Shown one piece after another: positions 54,120 through 62,681 of a stretch of 64,000 bases of DNA. The DNA comes from Actinoallomurus iriomotensis (lineage in GTDB: Bacteria; Actinomycetota; Actinomycetes; Streptosporangiales; Streptosporangiaceae), in the NCBI RefSeq assembly GCF_030269445.1, contig NZ_BSTJ01000006.1, positions 501,204 to 565,203 of the forward strand, given 5' to 3'. Every line of letters starts with the position of its first letter. Position 1 is the first letter of the stretch. The notes under the pieces are model-generated. The model was not told the DNA's origin. It did not search any database and saw only the letters and a program-made list of their open reading frames with translations. Position numbers and translations under genes: made by a program.

Positions 54120-55946
54120 ATGCGACGGGTCCGCGGAGTGGCGGCCATCACGGGGGCGCTGCTGGCCGTCTCCGGCTGCAGGATGTTCGCGGAGCCCTCG
54201 CCGCTGCCCACGGTGCGAAACTTCCTGGTGGCCTGGCAGAACGGCAACTACTCCGGTGCCGCGAAGCAGACCAACGGCGACCGCAAGGCGGTCGCCGGCG
54301 CGCTCCAGGCGCTGCCGGGCCAGCTCGACCTCGCCTCCCTCCACCTCGCGCTCGGCCACGTGCGCAAGGACGACGACGACGCGACGGCCCAGTTCGAGGT
54401 CAGGATCGACCTCGGCGACAACGGCCCGCCCTGGGACTACGGCAGCCAGATGCGTCTGCACCGGTCCGGAGGCCAGTGGAAGGTCGTGTGGAGCCCGTCG
54501 ATCATCCACCCGAAGCTCGGCCAGGGTGAGCGGCTCGCCGTCGTCACCGAGACGCCGCAGCGGGCGTACGTCCAGGACTCCAAGGGCCGCGCCCTGACCA
54601 GGCAGACCAAGGTGGAGATCTTCGGCGTCCTGCCGGGCCAGCTGACCAAGCCGGACGCCACGCTCGACAAGCTCTCCAAGATCACCAATCTGGACAAGGA
54701 TCGCGTCCTCGGGCGCGTACGCTCCGCGCCGCCGCAGGAGTTCCTGCCGCTGGTGACGCTCCAGCTGCCGGCCCAGGCCACGGTGGCCGCCCAGCTCCTG
54801 CAGGTGCCCGGCGTGCAGGCCCGCACGCGGTACCTGCCGCTCGCACCCGCGACCGCCGCCGACGTCGTCGGCCAGCTGGGCCCGGCCACGGCCGAGCTCC
54901 TCCAGCAGGTCGGCGCGCCGTACCAGCCGGGTGACACGATCGGCGTCTCCGGCCTGCAGGTGCTCGACCAGCGCCGCCTCGCCGGCACCCCGACGGTGAA
55001 GGTGGTCGCCCAGAACCCCTCGGGCGCGTCCAGCCAGGTGCTGTACGAACTGCCGGGCGCGCTGAGCCGGCCGGTACGGACGACGGTGGACCGGCGGGTG
55101 CAGGAGGCGGCGGAGAACGCCCTGAAGGGGCTGCACGCGCCCGCGTCGCTGGCCGCCGTGCACCAGGCGACCGGTGAGGTCCTGGCCGCCGCCGACCACC
55201 AGACCGACGGCAAGAACCAGGCGTTCGAGGGCCGCTACCCGCCGGGGATGACCTTCGGCATGATCACCACCCAGGCGCTCCTGGGCTATGACCAGAAGAT
55301 GAACGCCGCCCTGTCGTGCCCGCCGACGTACAAGGTCGGCGACCAGGTGTTCCACAGCTCCTCCTCGCGCGGCAAGACGTTCCAGAGCAACTTCGTCCGC
55401 TCGTGCCCGACGGCGTTCGCGTCGATGTACCGGTCGCTGGCGTACCAGGACATCCGTACGAGCGCGGCCCGCTTCGGGATCGGCCTGCCGTGGACCCTGC
55501 CGCTGCCGTCGTTCTCCGGCACCGTGCCGCCGCCGTCGAACGACGCCGAGCGTGCCGCGTCGATGGTCGGTCAGGGTCGCATCGAGGTGAGCCCCCTGGC
55601 GATGGCGCTCGCCGCCGCGACGGTGGAGAGCGGCACCTGGAAGCCGCCGAGCCTGATCAAGGACCCGGCGCCGCCCCAGGCGATCCAGCCGCGGTCGCTC
55701 GACTCGGACTCGATCTCGACGCTGCAGCCGCTGCTGCGCGAATCGGTCACCTCCGGCGCGGCCCGCTCGGCCAACCTGGCGGGCAACAAGGTCAGCGGCG
55801 TGGTCGCCCAGGTGCCGTACGGCTCAGGCAAGACGGTCTCGTGGTTCGTGGGCTTCCGCGGCAACGTGGCCTTCGCCCTGGCCGTCGAGGGAAAGGTCAA
55901 CGCGGCGGCGGTCGCGGCGAGGTTCCTGCGGAACGTACCGGGCTGA
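54120..55946 (+). CDS. PBP-like lipoprotein with degenerate transpeptidase motifs
   Basis: A 608-residue protein shaped like a class B penicillin-binding protein with an NTF2-like (MecA_N) N-terminal domain (RNFLVAWQNGNYSGAAKQT), a dimerisation part, and a transpeptidase-fold domain from ~320. It has a lipobox (LLAVSGC) instead of a TM anchor. The catalytic motifs are lost: the SxxK motif, expected in PPGSTFK, is PPGMTFG (Met377, Gly380); the SxN region is SCP (428-430); and KTG is KTV (571-573). It should not form an acyl-enzyme. ATG 54120 chosen (AGGG upstream); GTG 54114 possible. It lies between smpB and ssrA. Confidence 0.88.
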   Translation: MRRVRGVAAITGALLAVSGCRMFAEPSPLPTVRNFLVAWQNGNYSGAAKQTNGDRKAVAGALQALPGQLDLASLHLALGHVRKDDDDATAQFEVRIDLGDNGPPWDYGSQMRLHRSGGQWKVVWSPSIIHPKLGQGERLAVVTETPQRAYVQDSKGRALTRQTKVEIFGVLPGQLTKPDATLDKLSKITNLDKDRVLGRVRSAPPQEFLPLVTLQLPAQATVAAQLLQVPGVQARTRYLPLAPATAADVVGQLGPATAELLQQVGAPYQPGDTIGVSGLQVLDQRRLAGTPTVKVVAQNPSGASSQVLYELPGALSRPVRTTVDRRVQEAAENALKGLHAPASLAAVHQATGEVLAAADHQTDGKNQAFEGRYPPGMTFGMITTQALLGYDQKMNAALSCPPTYKVGDQVFHSSSSRGKTFQSNFVRSCPTAFASMYRSLAYQDIRTSAARFGIGLPWTLPLPSFSGTVPPPSNDAERAASMVGQGRIEVSPLAMALAAATVESGTWKPPSLIKDPAPPQAIQPRSLDSDSISTLQPLLRESVTSGAARSANLAGNKVSGVVAQVPYGSGKTVSWFVGFRGNVAFALAVEGKVNAAAVAARFLRNVPG

Positions 55947-56085
55947 TCCGCCGTACGGGCAGGGCGTTCGCGACTTTGTCATCTCTTGACCCAACGGGCA
56001 CAACCTTCGCCGGGGTCACCGACGTCTTAACAGATGACTGAGACACCGCTTGGGGGGTTGCGGACTCAGTCGCCGTGATGAGACC

Positions 56086-56110
56086 AGAGCCTCGTCTCGG
56101 GGGAGGCTCT
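56086..56110 (+). terminator. hairpin downstream of PBP-like gene
   Basis: AGAGCCTC (56086-56093) pairs with GAGGCTCT (56103-56110). It is the first of two hairpins between the PBP-like gene and ssrA. Confidence 0.45.
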
Positions 56111-56141
56111 GCCGTCCGGACCGGCCCGACCCTGCCGGTCA

Positions 56142-56176
56142 CCCCCGTGGGTGTGCCTAGTCCACGCCCACGGGGG
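56142..56176 (+). terminator. strong terminator before ssrA
   Basis: A ~14-bp stem built on CCCCCGTGGG (56142-56151) and CCCACGGGGG (56167-56176), extended by GTG/CAC pairs, followed by TTCTCATCTTCTCT. It insulates ssrA from the upstream operon. Confidence 0.75.
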
Positions 56177-56296
56177 TTCTCATCTTCTCTCTCTGTGTTC
56201 GGTGTCCACGGCCGGGAATCACGTTGGCGTGGGGTGCGTTGTACGTGTACGGTCGGTCTGGTGGGTGCCTGCGGGTGCCCGTTGACAACTGAACAT

Positions 56297-56668
56297 GGGG
56301 GTGATCGGTTTCGACTTCGGTATGTCGAGACATGGGGAAGCGGGCCGAGGGTTGCGGTTGTGACCTCGTAAATCCTGTAACCGCAAAACAACAAGTGCCA
56401 ACTCTAAGCGCACTCAGTTCGCCCTCGCCGCCTGAGGCTAGGTAGCGAACTTGTCAGCCCGAGAGCGTCTCCGACTCGGGACCTGGCATCGTAAGGAGAC
56501 TCAACCTGTAGTCCCGGCCGCGGGAACAACAGGGAAACCAAACAGCGGCTGAGCCTGTCGGCGACACGCCTGCGTGAGCGCCGGGGCTGAGAAAACGCCA
56601 AGCAGGCTGCGCCCGGAGAAGCCCTGTCTTGGTACCGAAGGACGCGGGTTCGATTCCCGCCACCTCCA
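56297..56668 (+). ncRNA. ssrA: tmRNA (transfer-messenger RNA)
   Basis: About 372 nt. The 5' end GGGGGTGATCGGTTTCGAC pairs with the 3' CACCTCC (56661-56667; one G-U) to make the acceptor stem, discriminator A at 56668; CCA is not encoded. The T-arm GGGTTCGATTCCC is intact. The tag frame starts at GCC 56397 and ends with TGA 56433-56435, encoding ANSKRTQFALAA, with the ALAA degron. It rescues stalled ribosomes with SmpB (53638). A strong intrinsic terminator follows. Confidence 0.95.
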
Positions 56669-56681
56669 CTGCACAATTAAG

Positions 56682-56715
56682 GCTCGGCCGTAACTGGAGT
56701 TATGGCCGAGCTTTT
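56682..56715 (+). terminator. intrinsic terminator of ssrA
   Basis: A 14-bp stem (56682-56695 / 56698-56711, one G-T mismatch) followed by TTTTGCTT, 13 bp past the tmRNA 3' end. Confidence 0.85.
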
Positions 56716-56875
56716 GCTTGTGTCCGGTTATGTGTTGAGTTCGGCGATACCAGAGCCGGAGGCTCGGCAACATCCTCTTCTGCCGATGAGCGGGTGCGTT
56801 GAGGTTGCGGGTGCCGATGCTCCGCTGTCTACGAACGCGCCCCCTCCTGCCGTCTCCAGCCGGTAGTGTCGCGGG

Positions 56876-58150
56876 GTGACCACGAGTGCCGGTCCCGGAA
56901 CTGACCGTCCGCAGGATCAACGGCGATGGACGTGGGAGCATCCGGACGGCCCGCACTGGCTGCTCCTTGGCGATGTCGGCTTCGAAGGCTCCTGCGAGGA
57001 CGACATCCCGCTGGCACTGTGCACGGAGATCGAAGGACTGTTCGTTGACCTGCCCCCCCGGCAACGGGAGCGGTTTACGCTCGTCGGCTGCACCCCCGGC
57101 GGTGCGCTGGCCGACCTACTCGACCGACTGCCGGTCGAGGCCCTCGGCACCGAGCGGGCCTGGCTGGGGGACATCTGTATAACGGGGCCTCCACCACCGC
57201 CAGGAACGCCGCCATCCTGGTGGGGCGAGGATCTCAGCGACGTTATCGTCCTCGCGCAACGGCCAAACCCCACGATGCCGGAAACCGTGGACATCGATCT
57301 CGACGGGTTCGTCCACATCTACGACCGCACGGACGCTGTGAAACGTCCCGGCGACGTCACCGAATTCGTCCTTCTGAGCCGGGACGAGATGCCCTACGGC
57401 ACCTGCAGCGATGTCACCGGCGTGTTCCGCGAGCAGGCCGCATCGCCGGTGCCGCAGGTCCGGCTTCTCGGCTGCCGGCCAGAAACCCCTATGCTGACCG
57501 CGCTCGATGCGGTCGGACAGGCGACCGAGGCCGGCCTGCGGCGCCGTCGGATCCGCGCCGAGGTGTACCGGGTCGCCGTCGATGGTTCGGCCGGCCGCGT
57601 GATCGACGCCGTGGTTTCCGGAACGGTCGAGGCAGGCGAGCCGTCCCGGCTCGGTACCGGGCTTATTGACGTGACCGTCGACAGCGACCCACGGGAACCG
57701 CTGCCGAGCGGGATCCTCGGCATCCTGGAGCACTGGAATGCCGGACGGCCCGCTGAGAAGAGTCTGTGGGCCGGCTACGACCGGGAGCTGCGCCACCACT
57801 GGGCCGGAGTGGCGCTCGCCCACCGATCCAATATGCCGGACCGGCCGGCCGGCACCACCTACGATCTCGACGGCCGGTTCGTGACCGACATCGAAGGGTT
57901 CTACTGCGCAATCGGCGAGGCGATCAACGGTCCAGGCGGATATTTCGGCTGGAACCTCGACGCCCTCGACGACTGTCTCCGCGGGAGGTTCGGTGCGCGG
58001 GCACCGTTTCGGCTGGTCTGGCACGACTCGGCCATCGCCCGCAGGCACCTCGTCGCCGGCTACGACCGGCGCCGGCTGGCCCCGGCGATCACCTTGGAAT
58101 ATCTGCTGGGCATGCTCGCGGCGCACCATGTCGAGGTCGTCTTGCGCTGA
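56876..58150 (+). CDS. barstar-domain protein with duplicated N-terminal domain
   Basis: A 424-residue cytoplasmic protein. The C-terminal ~90 residues match barstar, the inhibitor of secreted RNase barnase: YDLDGRFVTDIEGFYCAIGE, GPGGYFGWNLDALDDCLRGR, FRLVWHDSAIARRHL. The first ~310 residues appear to hold two diverged copies of an unknown unit (GDVGFEGSCEDDIPLALCTE / FTLVGCTPG, and LLSRDEMPYGTCSDVTGVF / VRLLGCRPE). GTG start at 56876, leaderless (TAGTGT, 6 nt). No barnase-type toxin gene is adjacent. First gene after ssrA. Confidence 0.85.
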   Translation: MTTSAGPGTDRPQDQRRWTWEHPDGPHWLLLGDVGFEGSCEDDIPLALCTEIEGLFVDLPPRQRERFTLVGCTPGGALADLLDRLPVEALGTERAWLGDICITGPPPPPGTPPSWWGEDLSDVIVLAQRPNPTMPETVDIDLDGFVHIYDRTDAVKRPGDVTEFVLLSRDEMPYGTCSDVTGVFREQAASPVPQVRLLGCRPETPMLTALDAVGQATEAGLRRRRIRAEVYRVAVDGSAGRVIDAVVSGTVEAGEPSRLGTGLIDVTVDSDPREPLPSGILGILEHWNAGRPAEKSLWAGYDRELRHHWAGVALAHRSNMPDRPAGTTYDLDGRFVTDIEGFYCAIGEAINGPGGYFGWNLDALDDCLRGRFGARAPFRLVWHDSAIARRHLVAGYDRRRLAPAITLEYLLGMLAAHHVEVVLR

Positions 58151-58489
58151 GCCGTGAGCCGACACCGACGGCGACCGACCACGTCACCTGCTCGAAGCCA
58201 GCGAAGGACTGGAACCAGACCGCGCAGGCAGCCACCCCACCAATCGCCCCTGATCGGGTGCGCCCCCATGCCGCAATTCGACGTCGGCTCGGCCACTCAC
58301 CGCTAAGGGCCGGGCTCTTTACGCGGCTGAGGATCTCGACTGGCCAGCTCGCTATGGCGTAGCCGTGAACGTCCTCTTCTGCCGCAGACCGTGCGCTCGG
58401 TCCAGCCGCCGGTTTGGGCTGGCCGCCACCAGCTCTACGGGGTGAATCGTCTATCGAGACCTGAGAGCAGCGCTATGAGCTGGTCGTCT
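58151..58489. other. intergenic region with gene-tail fragment
   Basis: 339 bp with no complete gene. Bases 58386-58430 match 63329-63373 (about 7 mismatches in 45); on the minus strand both encode a similar PSARS tail, so they are probably remnants of the same coding sequence. Confidence 0.5.
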
Positions 58490-58726
58490 GTGTTCGAGTA
58501 AGCGGTGGTTAGGTCCACGCGGACCTGGGATCGGTGTGGTCGGCGACTTTGTCGCCTTCCCTCCGGTCCTTCGTCATTTCTGCCCAGGGGGCGACCCCCT
58601 GGAACCCCGATGTGAGGGGCTCCGCCCCCCACAGCGCCCCGCGGGTTGTTGTCGGAGGAGGGTCACATTCGTTCGACGGCGTTGTTGTCCACTGCTCGTG
58701 AGGGCGGTGGGGAGCAGCGCCGTTGT
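58490..58726 (+). repeat. dispersed non-coding repeat, copy A
   Basis: 237 bp from GTGTTCGAGTAAGCGGT to GCAGCGCCGTTGT. It contains a perfect hairpin CCAGGGGG-CGA-CCCCCTGG (58584-58602) and a second GGGGCTCCGCCCC-type stem. Copies B (60458-60695; nearly identical over ~190 bp) and C (61440-61649; diverged) share both ends and the order of internal blocks. Confidence 0.9.
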
Positions 58727-58842
58727 CGTGTGGTTCGGCTCCTGCGCACTGGAAGAGCTAGCGAAAGCGCTGGCCCACAAGCCACGCGCCGCGATCGCGG
58801 TACGGTGCTGACCGGCAGACGGTTTTGGGGGGGCGGCGTGGC

Positions 58843-59691
58843 GTGAGCGGAGCGTTCCGAATGGACGCGGCCCAGATGGGGCTGCGCCGGTACTGGCTGG
58901 CCCGGGGCGCGTTGAACGGTGGGCGTTTCGAGGTGCCGGACAGTGACCTCGATGTCAGCTTTGCTCGTGCCCGGATGGTCGATGTCGACTTTTCCGGGCT
59001 GAGGCTTTTCCGCTTTGCGGCGCACGACTCCGTGTTCGAGCGCTGTGACTTTTCCCAGGCCGCGTTCGACAACGTCAGTTTCGGCGCCACTGCCGCTGAT
59101 GGGCGGTGGGACCGAGGCACCTGGCCGGCGACGTTGTACCGGGAGTGCGTCTTCGCTCGCACACGGATACCTCCGCAGGCCTTTTTTGGCAACGCCCGGT
59201 TCGAGCGTTGCGTATTCGACGGCGCCCGCCTGCGCGACTTGATCCATACACATACGGCGCAGTTCGTCGAGTGCAGGTTCCGCGGCAAGATCCAAGACGC
59301 GAACTTCTGGGGTAGACCCACAAAACACACTGCGGCGCTCGGCCGAGACCGCAACGCCTTTACCGGTAACGACTTCACGGGCGCGGACCTGATCGATGTT
59401 GGGTTCAGACACATCGACCTGCATGCCCAGAGATTTCCCGGCCTACCCGACTACGCCGTCTTGGATCGCGTTGATCAGCGTGTAAAGGGCGCGCTGGCCG
59501 CGATGGCGGATTGGCCGGACGGCGAGGTCAAGACTAAGGCGGCACGGTCTCTGCGGTTCCAGGCCGACTGGGCGATCGCGTACAACAACGGGCACGCCGT
59601 GGTGTCTCGGAATTGGGTCGATCGGCGGCTGCCACCCGACGTCCGAGATCAGATCTTCTGGATGCTCGTCGGCGACAGCGAAGAGCAGTAG
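58843..59691 (+). CDS. pentapeptide-repeat protein
   Basis: A 282-residue protein. The central part has pentapeptide A(D/N)LXX-type units: LDVSFARARMVDVDFSGLRL, FERCDFSQAAFDNVSF, ARFERCVFDGARLRDL and NDFTGADLIDVGFRHIDL, with insertions between, which form a right-handed beta helix. The C-terminal ~70 residues are helical and different. GTG 58843 is preferred over TTG 58825 because a G-rich stretch precedes it. Function unknown; members include gyrase-protecting proteins, but nothing here supports that specifically. Confidence 0.8.
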   Translation: MSGAFRMDAAQMGLRRYWLARGALNGGRFEVPDSDLDVSFARARMVDVDFSGLRLFRFAAHDSVFERCDFSQAAFDNVSFGATAADGRWDRGTWPATLYRECVFARTRIPPQAFFGNARFERCVFDGARLRDLIHTHTAQFVECRFRGKIQDANFWGRPTKHTAALGRDRNAFTGNDFTGADLIDVGFRHIDLHAQRFPGLPDYAVLDRVDQRVKGALAAMADWPDGEVKTKAARSLRFQADWAIAYNNGHAVVSRNWVDRRLPPDVRDQIFWMLVGDSEEQ

Positions 59692-59908
59692 TAGATATCC
59701 CGACCGTTCGCCCTTGCCGCCCTTGCCAGGTCCCGTACCTGGACACGCCAGAGGGCTACCTGCCCGTTCATAAGCTCATCCTCGGCCAACCGCTCGCCGG
59801 AAACGCCGGCTAACGCCAAGGCGAACTGCGGCCGCATCCGCGTGAGCCACGGCCCGTCAGCATCGCCGGAGACCGCGGCGTCGTCACCGAAATCGCTGGG
59901 ATCCCGAA

Positions 59909-60235
59909 GATGGGCGCCTCCTCGCCACCGGCAGCCGCGACGAGACCGCCCGGTTGTGGAATCCGGCGACCGGCGAACCGATCGGCAATCCCCTCACGGG
60001 GCACGCTAAGCCCGTGCGGGCGGTGGCGTTCAGTCCGGACGGGCGCCTCCTCGCCACCGGCAGCCATGACGGGACCGTCCGGTTGTGGAATCCGGCAACC
60101 GGTCAACTGATCGGCAACCCTCTCATGGGCCACACCAAGGGGGTGTGGGCGGTGGCGTTCAGTCCGGACGGGCGAACTCTGGCCGTCAGCAGCTTCGACG
60201 GGAACATCCGTTTGTGGCGCCAAATACCTCCATGA
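59909..60235 (+). pseudogene. WD40-repeat protein 3' fragment
   Basis: Two and a half WD40 blades: GRLLATGSRDETARLWNPAT, then GHAKPVRAVAFSPDGRLLAT / GSHDGTVRLWN and GHTKGVWAVAFSPDG / DGNIRLWRQIPP with a stop. The frame continues upstream to a TGA at 59843 without any start codon, so it is the 3' end of a longer WD40 gene (often kinase- or NACHT-linked in actinomycetes) whose rest is gone. The tandem blades share long near-identical stretches. Confidence 0.8.
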
Positions 60236-60457
60236 TCCAGAGGCTTTGGGCTTGCGGGCACAAAACCCGATATTCGGGCGGCTCGGCGGCTGGACGGTCG
60301 CTATCGCGTCATGTTGATCTTGATTTGCTGAATGGGTGCGGCCTTCGGGGCGCGGGCATTGCCGATCTTGATCGCTTCGCGGTTATAGGTGAGACCTCAT
60401 GCGGAATGCGGAGGAAGTCTCTCAATATGTGCTCGAAGACCCCTGGCCGGGTCGTTC
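60236..60457. other. intergenic region, possible truncated ORF start
   Basis: No gene supported. An ATG at 60399 opens MRNAEEVSQYVLEDPW, which runs into repeat copy B at 60458; it may be a gene start cut off by the repeat. Confidence 0.35.
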
Positions 60458-60695
60458 GTGTTCGAGTAAGCGGTCGTCAGGTCCACGCGGACCTGGGATC
60501 GGTGTGGTCGGCGACTTTGTCGCCTTCCATCCGGTCCTTCGTCATTTCTGCCCAGGGGGCGACCCCCTGGAACCCCCGATGTGAGGGGCTCCGCCCCCCA
60601 CAGCCCCCCGCGGGTTGTTGTCGGAGGAGGGTCACATTCGTTCGACGGCGTTGTTCGGCCACGGCTTGTGAGAGCGGTGGGAGCAGCGCCGTTGT
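60458..60695 (+). repeat. dispersed non-coding repeat, copy B
   Basis: 238 bp, nearly identical to copy A: the first ~190 bp differ at about five positions plus one inserted C. The same two GC hairpins are present. It separates the WD40 fragment from the DUF3995-like gene. Confidence 0.9.
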
Positions 60696-60749
60696 TTTAT
60701 TTCTGCCGGGCACGGCCGTGGCCGCGCCCGTGTGCTCGTTCGCAGACGG

Positions 60750-61223
60750 TCAAACGCGTTGAAACTGGCGGGTTGCCGCGATCAGGGTGAGCCCTCCCAG
60801 TGCGAACCAGGGATTCCACAGGATGAGGCTCCAGTGTGTTTCCAGTGGGCCGACCGAGGACGCGATTCCGCCGGCCCCGGTGAGGAGGACGAGTTCGAGC
60901 AGCAGCGCGCGAGCGAGCAGGACGGTACCGACCAGCCAGCCGAGAACCACCATCCCGCGGCGCAGCCCGCCGGAGGGCCGCCAACGAGCAAGCCCGACGC
61001 TGAACGCCACTCCAGCCAGGAGTACCAGGGCCACACCCCACAATCCGATCAGGACGAACGCATCTGGCCTGCGGGCTGCGAGGTCGGGTCCGGCCGACGA
61101 TGCCAATCCGACGTCTCCGCCGACCGCCCAGTAAATGTGCACCACCGCGAACAGTGCACACCAGGCACACGAGGCATAACCCCACGTCCTCGTATGCTGA
61201 CCAGCTCCCGGATTGATCTTCAC
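60750..61223 (-). CDS. DUF3995-like membrane protein
   Basis: A 157-residue protein with four TM helices: SCAWCALFAVVHIYWAVGG (~15-33), DAFVLIGLWGVALVLLAGVA, GMVVLGWLVGTVLLARALLL and LILWNPWFALGGLTLIAATR near the end. The HxYWA start and ETHW...LWNPWF end match the DUF3995 family as I recall it. The start is uncertain: GTG 61223 or GTG 61271. A fragment of a second copy lies at 63379-63432. Function unknown. Confidence 0.75.
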   Translation of the reverse strand: MKINPGAGQHTRTWGYASCAWCALFAVVHIYWAVGGDVGLASSAGPDLAARRPDAFVLIGLWGVALVLLAGVAFSVGLARWRPSGGLRRGMVVLGWLVGTVLLARALLLELVLLTGAGGIASSVGPLETHWSLILWNPWFALGGLTLIAATRQFQRV

Positions 61224-61271
61224 ACCCGACCAACGCACGGTCAGGCCAAGGGAGTTCCGCCTGGCGACCAC

Positions 61272-61439
61272 GACCCGGCATACCCACCAACGGCGCAGGC
61301 GGGGGCACAGCGCCCCTGCCTGTCCGATGGTCGACCCGAGTGTTGAGCAAAGCCGTTGTGCCCACCGGGTCGCGTCACAGCCGCCGTGGTCGTAGAGGAG
61401 CGTCGAGCTTCGCTGGCAGCTCTGTGACCTGGCCGTTTT
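61272..61439. other. intergenic region, nothing recognised
   Basis: 168 bp between the DUF3995-like gene and repeat copy C, without coding signal. Confidence 0.4.
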
Positions 61440-61649
61440 TGTTCGAGTAAGCGGTAGTTAGGTCCACGCGACTCCAGCGACCTGTGCCCTTTCGGCCGGG
61501 TCGTCGCTTCATGTTGGCCCAGGGGTGACCCCCTGGAACCCCGGATGTGAGCGGCTCCGCCTCCCCACAGGTGGCTGTCGGAGGAGGGCCATTCTTTCAA
61601 ACGGCGTTGTTCGTCCACGGTTCTATGAGCGGTGGGGAGCAGCGCCGTT
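61440..61649 (+). repeat. dispersed non-coding repeat, copy C (diverged)
   Basis: 210 bp. It keeps the same start (TGTTCGAGTAAGCGGT, then TTAGGTCCACGCG), the central GGGGTGACCCCCTGGAACCC block, the GGCTCCGCC block and the GGAGCAGCGCCGTT end, but the segment after the first block is replaced and the rest is diverged. Confidence 0.8.
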
Positions 61650-61898
61650 CATGCGTTCGGGGTCAGGTCGCCGCGAGGCGGTTGCGCGCTCCACAACGCC
61701 GCCTCCGAGGCTCTTCCGCGGCGTCCACCGTGCTCGCGGTGTCGCTGCCGAGGATCGATGCCAGCCAGTCCGCGTCTGCGGCGCCCATTCGCTGCGCAGG
61801 ACGTTGAGCATGCCGGTCCCCTCGGATACCCAGTGGCGCGAGCCGATCACCGACGAGCAGTACCAGCGCGGCATTCGGACGTGAGCCTTCCCGGCGCG
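61650..61898. other. intergenic region, degenerate coding-like sequence
   Basis: 249 bp; open frames exist on both strands but none has a start with a ribosome-binding site or recognisable motif. It may be remnants of genes disrupted near repeat copy C. Confidence 0.35.
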
Positions 61899-62501
61899 TC
61901 AGGGGACTTCCGATGAGCGGGCCGCGTTGTCGGCCCTCCCTCGTCCGTCCGCGGCGGCCTGCTCTGCATCGGCGCGTGCCCGGCTCTGCGCGACTGGGCG
62001 GAGACGGGCGAGCAGGTCGCGTCGACCGCTGGTGGACAGACCGAGTTGGCTGGCGATTTCGATATCGATCACGCCGGTGAGCAGCCCAAGGACGGCACGG
62101 GGCGGTCCTTCCAGGACGAGGTCGGGGTCGGTGGCGCGGCCGAGCCGGGTGTGGATCCGACCGCCTCGCAGTTCGATGACGGCCAACTCGTCGGACGCGA
62201 TGAGTTGTATGACTGCAGGCGGAGCATCGGGATCGGCGTCGGTGGTGAACCACGCCGGGGCGTAGGCCAGCCATTGAGCTTGGAACGCGTCGTCCGGCCG
62301 TTCGTCGGCCATGAACCGCAGCCCCCACAACCCGAGCGCCTTCAATACCGGCTCCAGCGCCAGACCGGTCTCGCTCAGCTTGTAGAGGACGGTTGCGACC
62401 GGCGGCGGTGCGTCCTCGCGAGTGATCAGCCCGGCGCCCTCGAGTTCTTTGAGGCGGGTCGACAGCGGCGCTGACCCCTGGCGATCCTCACCGGTTCTCA
62501 C
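61899..62501 (-). pseudogene. HxlR-type regulator lacking its N-terminus
   Basis: 200 residues. STRLKELEGAGLITREDAPP and VLYKLSETGLALEPVLKALG are the recognition helix end and wing of an HxlR winged helix, followed by a ~130-residue C-terminal domain (SDELAVIELRGGRIHTRL, DPDLVLEGPPRAVLGLLTG; SCP2-like). The usual first ~40 residues, including the family Cys and helices 1-2, are absent and replaced by MRTGEDRQGSAP. Most likely a 5'-truncated gene; a functional short form cannot be excluded. Confidence 0.7.
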
Positions 62502-62681
62502 GTCCTCAACGTGACACCTTCCTCACAGGCGATCACCAAACTACCGCTCGCCTTGATCCCCACGGCTGCCGTCCTGCTGTTGCTCACGCTGCATATCACG
62601 GCGGCGTCGGTCGAGTCGTTCCGCAGATAGCGAAAGCGTGGGACTGCCGAGAAGCGGATGCTCAAGCCGGTCGAGCGAGCT

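Larger units (their letters stand above)
55947..56296. other. intergenic region before ssrA
   Basis: 350 bp without a gene, containing two hairpins (56086-56110 and 56142-56176) and the ssrA promoter region. A TTGACA at 56282-56287 is too close to the RNA 5' end to be its -35. Confidence 0.6.

Noticed and set aside
56282-56287. TTGACA as -35 box of ssrA
   Set aside because: It ends only 9 bp before the mature RNA 5' end, too close for a -35 element unless the precursor starts further downstream, which the acceptor stem excludes.
58490-61649. CRISPR array from the three similar repeats
   Set aside because: Units are over 200 bp, only three, unevenly spaced with genes between, and no cas genes are present.
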